Below the pieces are notes generated by a model, which did not search any database, was not told the origin of the DNA, and was given only the letters and a program-made list of their open reading frames with translations. A program made the translations under genes and the position numbers. A DNA stretch of 64,000 nt from assembly GCA_027922465.2 (NCBI GenBank), contig BQMF02000025.1, forward strand, positions 1,274,501 through 1,338,500, read 5' to 3'. How positions within the stretch are numbered: position 1 is the first letter of the stretch; each line of letters opens with the position of its first letter. The stretch comes from Turritopsis dohrnii (taxonomy: Eukaryota > Cnidaria > Hydrozoa > Anthoathecata > Oceaniidae). Positions 34,037 to 44,434 of this stretch are shown here, piece after piece.

Positions 34037-34266
34037 CTAAATTGAAAAAATTATGCTTATTTAGATGAGTAAGAATGGTAAACATAAACATGAAAGTGCA
34101 GCTGCTTTCAACTATCCTATGAAAACAAATTACAGATGTACGAATGGACATCATCAAATGTGACGGTTTATGGGAAAAGGATAACAAGCGAAAAATCGAT
34201 TCTTTAAAATCGATTTTTAGCTGCAAAAAATCGATTCAAAATAATCGGAAAAGCGATTTCGAAATC

Positions 34267-34400
34267 GATTCACTTAAATCGGAAAAGCGATTCACTTGAA
34301 TCGGAAAAGCGGTTCACTTGAATCGGAAAAGCGATTCACTTGAATCGGAAAAGCGATTCACTTGAATCGGAAAAGTGATTCACTTGAATCGGAAAAGCGA
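34267..34400. repeat. 22-bp tandem array, left side of element D
   Basis: About six copies of a unit close to GATTCACTTGAATCGGAAAAGC. Within each unit GATTC and GAATC form a small palindrome around the variable centre. The array lies just inside the left TIR, where transposase-binding repeats are often found. That role is inferred. Confidence 0.85.
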
Positions 34401-35593
34401 TTTCAAAAAATCGATTTGTAAGTCAGAAGTGATGTTAATTATAAGAATAAAGTCAATAAGTTAATAAGATTTTCATCATCGTAGATTCTCTATGTATCAT
34501 AATAAAATAGAAGCATTAAACCTCAGATTATAAACAAGAACCTAATGGTGAAAAAACGGCATTATAAAACTGGCGCAATAATATGAATAGATACAAAAAC
34601 ACCATCCATCTGGAAATAGATTTTTATTTTTAGACTAAAGGCTGTTTTCCACTTTTGGAAAATTTAACGCAGAGAGAAACGGGCGAACACTGGGGAAAGA
34701 ACGTGATTGGATCTTTCGCTAATGTAAACATAGCTTAATTAATAACCAGAATTTATAACAAAAGAAATATACTTGTATGAGCTGCAAAATATATTTTAAA
34801 GACAAATGTGCACCAAGAGAGAAAAAAAAAATCTTTTTTGAAAAGGAAATGTAAATAAATACTAAAAATCGTTGCTATCGCTGTAATAAGATTGTTTGTT
34901 TACATAGTAGATTCCATGTTTCATATACGTGACCGTCCAAGGGATTTTGATAACAAACGATATGAATAAAATAAAGTGACGGTATTTTGTTAGAATATGA
35001 AAAGTAGGATTCACCTACTTACTACGTTTCGTTTCGTTCAACGTCTATGTATGTTTATATTTTTCATATTCCCATGCGCCAGTTTTCGAGGTTGGAACAT
35101 AACTGGGAGTATTATATCTAATTGCTATTTTGCCAAATAAAAATAAAAAGTTTTTTTATTGATAAAGATGTCTACACTCTCAAAAGATGTTGTTGTTATC
35201 GCGACTTCAGCATTATTTTGAAAACTCAATGTGACGGATGTATAATTACAGGTAGCACGCGTTCGTGTTAAATAATGAACTGGTTACCTGGTTCTTATTC
35301 ACTAGGACATATAATAAACAACAGTTTGTTCTCAAGTTGCTACAAATAGAAACCGTCTGCTATAATTCTTTTTTGTGTTTAAGTTGTTCCACCGCTGTTC
35401 ACATAACAGAACATGGTTCACATTCAGTTTAATAAAAAAGAAAAAAAAGTTTGTTTTAAAGTTACTTCCAATAGAAACCGTCCCTTACAATTCTTTTTTG
35501 AGTTGTTCGATCGATATTTTGGTTTATTCCTTGGGGGAAAAAGTTTATCAGAATTTTAATCAACACTTGAGTGAGTGATATAGAATCAAAAAA

Positions 35594-35731
35594 GCGATTC
35601 ATTAGAATCGGAAAAGCGATTCATTGGAATCGGAAAAGCGATTCATTGGAATCGGAAAAGTGATTCATTAGAATCGGAAAAGCGATTCATTAGAATCGGA
35701 AAAGCGATTCATGTGAATCGGAAAAGCGATT
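35594..35731. repeat. 22-bp tandem array, right side of element D
   Basis: About six copies of GATTCATTAGAATCGGAAAAGC and close variants, the same unit and same orientation as at 34267-34400. An inverted-repeat element would be expected to show opposite orientation at its two ends. Confidence 0.85.
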
Positions 35732-36000
35732 ATTTGAAGCTAAAAATCGATTTTAAAGAATCGCTTTTTAGCTTCAAATAATCGCTTTATCGATTAAGCG
35801 ATTCAAATCGCTTTTTCGATTGTTATCCTTTTCCCATAAACCGTCACAAATAGAGTGTCTATCCTTACCAGCTAATACCTCTCTGGCTCTAATTGGTTGA
35901 ACAGGAATTTCTATCTAACAGTTACAAACCACCCACCAGGTAACTAGGTACAACCCTGTGTATACTACAGTGTAATAAAGAGAATACCAGTAGTGCTTAC

Positions 36001-36249
36001 CAAATCAAGAATGTTACTGGTCATGTCACATGGATCATCCCCAATAGTCACCAACGAGACCAAATTGTCCTCGCAGAATTCTATTTCAGGTTCATTATCA
36101 GAGTCTCCCACTTCACTATCACAACTTTCATCAGATGAATCATTCCAAACAGCCTCTAAAATATCATTAACTGTGACTCTTCTATGCTGCTTAGTTTCCT
36201 TTTCAGCCATCACAAGGTCAGCATCATTCAACAACTTATAAAGCACCAT
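36001..36249 (-). CDS. piggyBac transposase, exon 1
   Basis: It starts at ATG 36249 (or a second methionine at 36210, MAEKETKQHRRVTVN), runs through an acidic serine-rich stretch, and ends NILDL at 36001 followed by a donor GTAAGC. Joined to the acceptor at 34037 it continues in phase with exon 2 (DLCNPDT). Acidic N-termini are common in piggyBac proteins. The exon has no lesion. The phase match across an intron filled by another transposon is good evidence that this is a genuine spliced gene. Confidence 0.75.
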
Positions 36250-36515
36250 AGACTGTCTTCTAGATTGTTTTGAAAAGTCAAAATGGCTTTTTAATAAAGG
36301 CTATACATCTGAACAACATTCAGGATAGTTTCTATGGTTAGATTATAGTGTAAAGGCCGTAATTGATTTATTTATTATTGCAGGGTCGTTAACAACCCGT
36401 TTGGGTGCCAAAGAGTTAAGCAAAGCCATCTGTAACCTCGACCAACCAAGCAAAGGTCATAGAATAGTAGCGGTCAAACTTCTGTAAACCTCAGTGATGT
36501 GAGTATTCCCAAGTT

Positions 36516-36627
36516 TAGACAATAACCATTCAGTTTTTACTTATATACATATGAATGTTCAACTAAAAGGTACAAAAGAAAAGGTCCAGAGTATCAGTCA
36601 AAGTCCTTAAAGTAGGTATTACTCTCT
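36516..36627. repeat. Direct repeat left of the Gypsy remnant (unbroken copy)
   Basis: The first 74 bp, starting TAGACAATAACCATTCAG, are repeated at 38445-38518. The next 39 bp (GAGTATCAGTCAAAGTCC onward) are repeated at 39746-39784. Here the two parts are contiguous, so this copy is the empty site for the element at 38519-39741. Flanking the Gypsy remnant in direct orientation, they could be parts of LTRs. Confidence 0.6.
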
Positions 36628-36701
36628 ATCCCCCCCTAAGTTTAGGGGCATTTTCAACTTCAGCTCAAGTAGCTGTGTAAATATCACTGTCATGCCAAAT
36701 G

Positions 36702-38042
36702 TCACATGTAAATGTCATTCCAAACAAAATGCCACGAAACTGATATGGGAGTGTGAATAACATAACGCCGAGGCGACAAATGTATGTATGTATAACGCTC
36801 CTTTAGTCCCTTCGAATTGTAATCGCGGAGGCAGCGTAGTGCTAGAGTTACTTTAGGCTCCTGAACAACATCGTCTGTCGAGGAGCATGGTGAAGCTGTT
36901 GGTGTTGTCATCTGTGGAGGTTGAGGTTGTGATGCCGCAGGTGAACGTGGAGGTGCGTCAGCTGGGTTGACGGAGGCAGGTATTGCAGGAGGCAAGCCTG
37001 GTGTGGCTGGTTTTATAAAGAGCAGATCCTCAGCGATTGAGCGATGTGGTGAGGATGGTTGAACTGGTGTGAATTTATGTAGGAATTTTCTGTTGCGGAG
37101 GGAGCATCGACCAGAGCCGTCCATACGAACGATGTACTGGTCGAACTGACGAACTTCAACGACGACACCAGTGCGGTCCCACTTGGTCGGGTGTGGACCG
37201 GTTTGGTTTTGGATTCGTACATGGTCACTGACTTTCAGTGGTGGGAGCCGACGCGTGTGTTCACTCCATCTCTCAGCAGCGAGCATGTGTCGGTTACGAA
37301 GAGCCTCTTCCCGTCTGTCCAATGTATCGCTCCAGGTTGGATGAGGCTCATATCTGCCAGGTAAGACGGGTATAAAGTCGCGTATTGGTCGTCCAAATAC
37401 ACACATTGATGGGGAGAGACCAGTAGAAGGGTCGGGCGTGTGTGAAATTGGAGAATTGCACGCTGTAGTCGGTCGGTGTCGAGGTGACCATTCGGACCGG
37501 TGTTGGAGGTGATGAGACGTTTTGTGGTCTTGACCGCAACTTCAGCTCTGCAGTTCGAATGGGGAAACGCCACAGATGACAGACGATGGTTGACCCCCCA
37601 GTCCTTCAAGAAGATGGATGTTGCGGTTGCGGTAAACTCTGGGCCTCCATCGGACGAAATTTCGTCAGGGATTCCAAAAGTCGAGAATTGCCGACGTAAA
37701 CAGTCAATCAGACCCTTCGACCCGTCGTGCGCTCGCTCAATGATAGGCCAGTTGGAATAACGATCAACTGCCACTAGATAGTTGTTACAAGCGAGCTTAA
37801 AATAATCTGCACAGATGCATTGAAAAGGATATGCGGGTCTGGCAGAGAGGTGGGGAGGTGCAGATGGTTGTGAAGTAGGTCCATTCTTCAGTCGTTCCAC
37901 CGATAGAAATGGTTGGACGGCGAACTTTCTGTACTTGTGGGTGGGTGGACGAGGAAGCGTGTTGTTGTTGTTGCCCCGTAGCATGAGCACCACCAGCATG
38001 GATCTGAAGCAAGATGACAGCTAGTGTTTCTGAAGCATCCAC
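36702..38042 (-). pseudogene. Gypsy (Ty3-type) retrotransposon remnant: gag joined to integrase
   Basis: From 38042 the minus strand reads ETLAVILLQIHAGGAHATG and KVRRPTISIGGTTEEWTYF, a gag-like N-terminal segment. At about 37860 the other frame takes over with the integrase: YPFQCICADYFKLACNNYLV, AVDRYSNWPI, SDGGPEFTATATSIF and SNCRAEVAVKTT. These carry the aspartate, aspartate and glutamate of the DDE core. A C-terminal region of about 230 codons follows, rich in proline near its end. Protease, reverse transcriptase and RNase H are absent, so a deletion joined gag to integrase. Its base composition is visibly more GC-rich than its neighbours. Confidence 0.75.
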
Positions 38043-38518
38043 CGTTTCAACCAGGATAGGGACACTGCACCCGAACCATGGTTAGTGCGCTAGTTGGATT
38101 GATGCAAAGTGATTATAAAAATACTCTTGTACCTGTGGTATTCGGGGCTAACCCGATTTGGTAAAGCGTGGGCAAAGATGCCAATTGTTCTTCAACGAGT
38201 TTGGTCTTCTCAGGGTTGAGGAAGGAACCAATGATGATCGTGCTTGTAGCAACGTTAAGAAACCCAGAAAACAAGAAAAGTAAGTAATCTTATACCTGTG
38301 GAGTTCGGGGCTAACCCGATTTGATAACAGCGTTGGCAGAGACGGCCGAATATCTTTATAGCAGGGTTGATGATCAGCCAGACCAGCACTCCAACCAGGT
38401 GTTCACAGATTTATCAAGCGTTTTAGTCTTCACAAAGTTGAACATAGACAATAACCATTCAGTTTTTACTTATATACATATGAATGTTCAACTAAAAGGT
38501 ACAAAAGAAAAGGTCCAG

Positions 38519-39741
38519 CAGGGGTTTTTCCAAGCAGTAAGTAATGCCACCGTAGAAACTTTTAAATTGAGTTTAAGCAACCAGCTGAATGGTGGATTAA
38601 TGAGGCTGGGGGTATGGGAGGCGCCTTAAGCACCCCATTGGTTCCAGGGTAGCTCTGGTGGGGGTTCAGGGGGCGAAGCCCCCGAAAGCTGAGCATACTT
38701 TTGCTTTACTATCACTTTGAAACGACTAAAATTGAACGAATTTCTAGGAGAATTTTTATTTTCTGAACTGATGAAAGAATTTGAAAAATAAAGTATGTAC
38801 AAAATAACGATAAGTGGCCTCTAAGTGTGAGTGTGTTCTCAAAGAAAAATGAATCCTATTGTGCATGATTGATTTACAAATCTAAAGACTGTTTTATTGC
38901 TTTGTTTACAATGTCTGTTTTTACCGTTTATTGAAATAAGCAGCTGTTTTATAATAATAGAACTTGTACTGTAAAACTAAATTATAATATATCTCTATTA
39001 ACTCAATTAAAAATCTCCTTAACAATAAACAAAGAAGCAGGAAGAAAAAAGTAAAGATTTCTAGTACAAAAAAGTCAATTTAAAAGAATCCTATAATCAA
39101 CACAAACAGCAGCTATAGTAATTGAATAAAGTTTCTCTTTATTCTGAGTTTCATTCATTTTATTCATTCATGGGTCTATTAAAGACCTATAAAGACCTAT
39201 AAAGCTCGGTTCCCACTGCGCGATAACATCGCAACTTCACTGATGTCACGTGATCACGATAGTCACTATCGCGCAATGTGAACGAACCTCGATAACATAT
39301 TTGATGCATATTTTCTAGTTATCGCCAGCGCGACAATATCAAAAAGTTTTCTTTTCTTTATCTGAGTTTTTTCTTCATCGTTTAAGCACATAACAGCTCC
39401 TTGATTTCACTGTCTTCGTTGTCCATGTTTTTTTTTCTATGCATGTCGTTTTAAAAAAACTCTTTAATTTGTTATCGCGCGGTGTGAACCAACTCTCTGT
39501 CGGCACATCTATTTCCGTTAAAAAAGTATCGCAACCTCACAAGCGCGATAGTAAGTTATTGTGCAGTGGGAACCGAGCTTAAATGGGCTTTTGTTTGGCT
39601 AAATTTGATCTTTTCTTTTTTGTGGTGTAAAAGAAACAATAAACTTAGAATTTTCCTTCAAATTGAGTTTTCAAAACTCAATTTGAATTGAGTTTAATGC
39701 CACCGTCTAACGGGGGCAAAAAGTGCTTGGAAAAACCACTG
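38519..39741. mobile_element. TIR element with hAT-like ends, nested in a repeat
   Basis: The ends are CAGGGGTTTTTCCAAGCA and, inverted, TGCTTGGAAAAACCACTG. CAG starts are usual for hAT elements. The contiguous text at 36580-36600 (GGTCCAGAGTATCAG) is the empty site. The flanking duplication has diverged and is not clean. A TAATGCCACCGT motif near both ends is in direct rather than inverted orientation, so the interior is mosaic. No transposase is present. A TAA-type MITE (39203-39579) lies inside it. Confidence 0.55.
39203..39579. mobile_element. MITE with TAA duplication
   Basis: Inverted ends start AGCTCGGTTCCCACTGCGCG, with the matching complement ending at 39579. TAA lies at 39200-39202 and 39580-39582. 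The interior repeats ATCGCGC-type motifs. The TAA duplication and AGC start resemble the MITE at 5723-6365. It is PIF/Harbinger-like by target site. Confidence 0.8.
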
Positions 39742-40415
39742 TCCCGAGTATCAGTCAAAGTCCTTAAAGTTGGTATTACTCTCTAAAGTTCTGGGTTAAT
39801 TTTGATACTTGGTTCTATTCGTAAATGGTAGTTGTTGAAGAACTCAAAAAGTGTGTTGTGTTGTGATTTTGATCTAGTGAGGATGCCATCTATGAATCTT
39901 TAGTAGAATTTTGGCGTCCTTGTTGGTGTTGTAACGCTTCTTTTTCTATCTTATTCATGAAGATATCAGAAAAGATGACAGTCTGAATTTTTATTTTTTT
40001 TATTTTTTGCTTACCCTTAAATGCCCAATTGGCCTAAATTTATTCAAAAAATTCCAATATTTTAGAAATTGTGTATTTTTACAAGTAATAATCATATGCA
40101 AGAGTTGAAATTTTGATACCATGAGTGCCACACCCATTTTCTCATTGTATCATATCTGATACTTTGGGTTTTTGTGGATGTCTAGTCTTAAAGTTTAATA
40201 TTTGCCTTCTGTTTGCCTGTGCGAGTTTTTTTGTAAACTTCCATTAGAATGCTAAAAAGAAGGTTGGTAATTAACTACAGCAAGGAAAACACATTTAGTT
40301 CGTCAAAACAACAGTCTTGTAAAAAAAAGCTGGCATACATGTCTGTAGAAATGCATAGCAATGTGCATTGTAAATCAAGCAAAACTCCTTTACATATGTA
40401 TAAAACAGCCGTCCT

Positions 40416-41027
40416 TCAAACATGAAACTTTTCAAAACAGTTTCTGTCTTTGTTTAAACATAACCAGATGTTGCACTTTTTGCAGCTTATGTATGAAAAT
40501 GATGTTTTGCAGCTCAAACATCTTCGTCGTTTCTCATTCCACTTAGACATATGATCTACACCATCTTTGCGAGTATCATGACTCAGGTTTCCTTGAATTC
40601 TGGAAACTTTTGATGGAGGTTCCACCTGATCTAATGACGGTCTTCCAACTGGTCTGTATGCATAAGACTATCTGCAATCTTTACCAAAAAACTTTTGAAC
40701 TGTACAAACTTTTTGTTTGGTTGGGTAATTTTCAAATTGCGGCGATATAAAAACCAGGCATTTACTGATGAAATCAAAATAGTGTGTAGCCATATATGAA
40801 TGTACCATCTCCTAGTTCTCAATCTAGGTTTGTAAAGAGCACTCATCATGTCAAGTTTGTCAATGCCACCCATGTATTGATTGTACACTTTGACAATGTA
40901 TGGTTGTGGTACGTTCACATGTTTTCATAAAGACCGGTTGTACCTTCAAACAGTTCCCACAGATTCCACACCAGCATAGGAAGATACTAGATTAACTGCT
41001 TTATTGTCAAACCAATGTACCCCAATA
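40416..41027 (-). pseudogene. piggyBac transposase, C-terminal part
   Basis: This continues the protein interrupted by the hAT. It reads IIGVHWFDNKAVNLVSSYAG, then after stops and a shift near 40925 VPQPYIVKVYNQYMGGIDKL (third catalytic aspartate), KPRLRTRRWYIHIWLH, and after a shift near 40630 the cysteine-rich C-terminus (RRRCLSCKTSFSY, CKKCNIWLCLNKDRNC). Reading directly across the hAT with one copy of its 5-bp duplication keeps the piggyBac frame open at the junction, which confirms the insertion. Confidence 0.75.
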
Positions 41028-41317
41028 ATGTTCAGGGGCGTACAGTGACAAAATAAAAGGGGGGTCGAAATATACTGACGTTACTATCTAAGGAGGGCCC
41101 ACCATGGTTGGGCCGGATGGGCCAAGAAGATTTTTGAAATTTAGGTGCTCTAAAGTGCTTAAAATGGACTCCAAATTTTGTTTTTTCTTTAAAAACCAAC
41201 CTTCTTAGAAGCTAGAAACTACTAGAAATTACAAGCAAATAGCAAAAATATGAAACTATGAATTACATCTCTTGATAAAAAATACAATCAGTCAAATACC
41301 AAGTTGGCTAAATAAAT

Positions 41318-43542
41318 TTATCTTGGATATAGTTCGAAAAACAATTTTGCTGCGTCTTTGTAATCCACTTCTACAGTTCTGTGAATGTTCATGATAGCTA
41401 AAGAAGTCAGATGATTCGATGTCATGCTAGATCGTAGCCATGTTCTCATTCTTCTCATCACTGAAAAGCTCCGTTCACACTTAGCTGATGTGACAGACAA
41501 TGTACAGCCAATCTTTAGTAAAATGAAAACGTTTGGAAATCTAAAATCATCACATTCTTTATTTGCTTTAGCAAGGCTATCTGGACGATCTTCAACTTTC
41601 ACAGCTTGCCATCTTCTTTTCCATAAGCTTATCTCTTGATCCAGGATATCGGAATTTTGCAAATCATTGCTGTATTGCTTTTTCAAATCATCGGTAGTAG
41701 AAAGACTATCTTCATAGTCAGGATTACAAATAATTGAAGGAACAAGAAGAAGCAACTTTGACGCTATTGTGTTGAACTTATTGAACCTGAATGTCATTTC
41801 GGAAATGAAATTCTCGATTAAGGGAACAGCTATCACCCGACGGTAGTACTCCTCTGGATTCTCTGCTGGGACATTATTACGGTGCATTTGTCTGGCTGCA
41901 GTTCTGGGGATGGATGGTTCCACACTCAAAATTTCTGCCAATCTCTTTGATTGTTGATAGATGACATTAAACTCCTTGTCAATACACTCCCTTGTATGCT
42001 TTAAGTCGTCAATACAACTTTGTACTTCGTTATAAGCTTTCACTACGTCGATCGATCTTCCCTGTAATCTCTTGGTAATGCCAGCAAGAGGGTGCAAAAA
42101 CCGGTAAAGAGATACTAAAGCGATGATGAACTGAAATTTGGTGACAGCGTGCAAATGACTGTCTGCATCCTTTTTGGTTTTCGGTTCCCAGCCTTCGGTA
42201 AACGTACGATCAAAGTTATCAATTCCAGGATGCGTTCCACAAATAATTTCAAATGCCTCAACCATGAAAGGTATTGCCAAGTAGAAATGTTCATAGGAAA
42301 TGTCACGCTCAGACCAACGCGTTTCGCATAAGCCTATCAACACTTTTCTTTTTTCTGCTCCCAAACAGCGTTTTTGAATAATATGCTCCAACAATTTCTC
42401 GCGTTTTGGAGAGAGATTGAAAAATAATGTTACTGCTTTGTATGTTTCCATAACATTTTCGATGATTGGAAATTTACATGAGGCGGCAAGTGTCAAATTC
42501 AGGTTATGGCTACAGCAGTGGGTGACAATTGCTGATGGGGATTCTTTAGAAATGTACGAGGCAGCTCCTTTCTTCTGCGATTGCATATTGGATGCTCCAT
42601 CATAACATTGTCCTTTACATTCCTTCACATTAACACTGACATCCTCATAAAACTTCAAAAGCGCTTTACCAATACATTCTCCTGTAATCCGTTCGAGGTC
42701 AACAAACTGCAAAAATGCCTCACAAATTTCCCGATCATTGTTCACATACCTGATACAAATGGACAATATCTCATCATTGCTTGATTTTACTTCATCAGCT
42801 GAAATAGAATGCATTCCAGATTCCACAAAACGTTTTTGGATCATCTGTATACCAATTATGTTTATAAGTTCATTTTGACTTTTCGGACCAAGATACTGCA
42901 CATCTTTGCGCTGAGGATCCTCCAAGTGTTTCTTCAATAACGGGTGGTAGTGCACAATCTCATGAACCAAAGCTAAAAAATTACCTTGATTCTTATCATC
43001 TGATTCAGCTGAAGACCCTTCCCCGTGACCACGAAGAGCAAGTCCTTGTTTTCCAAGGAGATGAATTACTCGACCCAATGCTTCTACGATCTGAGGATAT
43101 TCTGCGTTCCTTTCTTTAAATATGTCGTTTGTCAATGATGGGATTGTACTTGACGCATTTTCGAATCTTTCAATGATACCATGACCCTCCTGAACTGCTA
43201 CTTTATGATATGTGTTCCCTGAATGCCTTGATTCTTTTTCCTTTATATTATGCCAATCTGTGTAGCCTTTGTTCACAAATGCCCCGAGCGATTTCCTCTT
43301 ATCAGCATTTAGAAATAGAGCACAATAGATACAGAATACACCATCAGCGGTTGGACTGTAAACAAAACAATTAGATAAATGTTCCTTTTTACACGATCGG
43401 TTGCATCCATGCTTGAGAGTTTTCTTGAAGATGTATTGTTCAGTTGGCTTAAAGTGGTTTCTGAGTATAAGGTACTTTTGATGATCAGTCAGCGTCGATA
43501 ATCCTTCTTTTAAAATCTCATGAATATCGTACACTTTTTGAG
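41318..43542 (-). CDS. hAT transposase, main exon, uninterrupted
   Basis: After an acceptor TTTTTTGTTTCAG the exon runs about 740 codons to a stop at 41318 with no lesion. An N-terminal TTF-type zinc finger has HGCNRSCKKEHLSNC and FCIYCALF. The RNase-H-like core shows SISADEVKSSNDEI (probable first catalytic aspartate) and GQCYDGASNM (second), then HCCSHNLNL and CETRWSERD. The C-terminal hAT dimerisation region (VFILLKIGCTLSVTSAKCER, then SFSVMRRMRTWLR) holds the probable catalytic glutamate. The protein would excise and insert the element. Short upstream exons (43778-43938, 44073-44123) probably supply the N-terminus. It is the best preserved coding sequence in the window, and whether it is active is unknown. 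Confidence 0.85.
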
Positions 43543-43777
43543 CTGAAACAAAAAAGTGATATATTATAATGTTTTCCGACAAATAATATAGCATTTTCTT
43601 CAGTATTTAGTCTGAGAAATTTTCTTGCTGAAAACAAAGAAACAGAGTTTGTTTTCTCCTATGATTTTATAGAAGATGTCTATCCGGCGGATCAGTAGTG
43701 GAAAGCAAAGATATTACCGATTGTCCATAGGGCGCGTACGATTATCTTGGTAGTAAAGTATATGTCTCACAGTTTAC

Positions 43778-43938
43778 CTGAAGATGACTTATCATTTTCT
43801 TCTATTGGTTCATTGGAGCACGTGGACGTAGACGAAATGTCTTTTTCTTGACTCGACAGCCCTTCATTTCCTGAATGAGTGCAATTTGTGTTATCATCAC
43901 TGATGTCTTTTTGACTTGACAACCCTTCATTGTTGATT
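43778..43938 (-). CDS. hAT transposase, probable upstream exon
   Basis: It is bounded by an acceptor TTTTTTTCCACAG and a donor CAG then GTAAAC. In the frame that joins the main exon in phase it reads NNEGLSSQKDISDDNTNC, then GNEGLSSQEKDISSTSTCS, an acidic serine-rich segment containing an internal repeat. The junction to the main exon reads SSSAQKV. The join to the first exon (44073-44123) is out of phase as I read it, so either the gene model or the copy has a small defect there. Confidence 0.5.
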
Positions 43939-44072
43939 CTGTGGAAAAAAAGTGTATCGAATCAGTTGGGAAAGGACGATTATACAAACAAGTAATTTTA
44001 GACCTATCAAGCTTTTCGAAAAAGGATTTTCATTCGTCAAACATATTGAAATAAATTATAAAATATAATTAC

Positions 44073-44123
44073 CTGAAATAGCTCTTTTTCATGCATCTTC
44101 CTTCTTCTGTCTTTGTTTGGCAT
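44073..44123 (-). CDS. hAT transposase, possible first exon
   Basis: A 17-codon exon starting ATG at 44123 (MPNKDRRRKMHEKELFQ) and ending at a good donor, CAG then GTAATT. It is basic, as expected of a hAT N-terminus with a nuclear signal. Its phase (0) does not fit the reading frame used by the next exon, so the assignment is tentative. Confidence 0.35.
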
Positions 44124-44434
44124 TTTGTAGTTTTAATCGCAGAGCAAAAACAATCGACACACTTTTCCAACAAACAAGACTAACTGTGTAATATAACTTT
44201 CAAAAATAAGGGAAAAAAGCAGAAACATGTGAATACAAAAGTGTGTCACATAAAAGAGATTTTATATTTAATTAAAAGAAGACCCTGCAGTGCCGCAAAT
44301 GCAAAATAAAATTTATCATGTTTTCTTTTCTCAAGTCTTATTATCAATTCATAACAATTTTGAAAAGGGGCAAACTTTTGCAAAAGGGGGGTCGGTCGCA
44401 CCCAACGACACCCCCACGGTACGCCCCTGATGTT

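Larger units (their letters stand above)
34160..35847. mobile_element. TIR element D inside the piggyBac intron, AAAT duplication
   Basis: The inverted ends are GTGACGGTTTATGGGAAAAG and its complement, followed inward by GATAACAA. AAAT duplications lie at 34156-34159 and 35848-35851. Subterminal arrays of a 22-bp unit, GATTCACTTGAATCGGAAAAGC and close variants, occupy 34267-34400 and 35594-35731 in the same orientation. The interior 34820-35570 is the reverse complement of 7301-8060 in F1, including the shared core (35250-35376) and a fossil TIR (GTGACCGTCCAAGGG at about 34930). There is no coding sequence. The intron without it would be about 270 bp. Confidence 0.85.
31835..36415 (-). mobile_element. 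piggyBac transposon, end to end, with a nested element
   Basis: The left end CTTTTTGGCACTCGAA (from 31835) and the complement of the right end, CTCTTTGGCACCCAAACGGG (to 36415), are inverted repeats. TTAA lies directly outside both (31831-31834 and 36416-36419), the strict piggyBac target. It carries a two-exon transposase gene on minus. A 1688-bp TIR element plus its 4-bp duplication sits in the intron, so the original element was about 2.9 kb. Two nonsense codons in exon two make this copy inactive unless supplied in trans. Confidence 0.85.
41033..44429 (-). mobile_element. hAT transposon with 5-bp duplication, complete
   Basis: The ends are CAGGGGCGTACAGTG on the left and, inverted, CACGGTACGCCCCTG on the right. 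ATGTT is duplicated exactly at 41028-41032 and 44430-44434. Most hATs make 8-bp duplications, but some lineages make 5 bp. It carries one spliced transposase gene whose main exon is uninterrupted. The element lies inside a decayed piggyBac, so it is younger than that host, and identical flanks support a fairly recent insertion. Confidence 0.85.

Noticed and set aside
34267..35731. CRISPR-like appearance of the 22-bp arrays
   Set aside because: There are no unique spacers. The units are contiguous, inside a eukaryotic transposon.
37500..37760. Plus frame over the Gypsy integrase
   Set aside because: Antisense shadow. The DDE integrase is on minus.
42115..42784. Small frames on both strands within 41.3-43.6 kb
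   Set aside because: All overlap the long hAT transposase exon in other frames.
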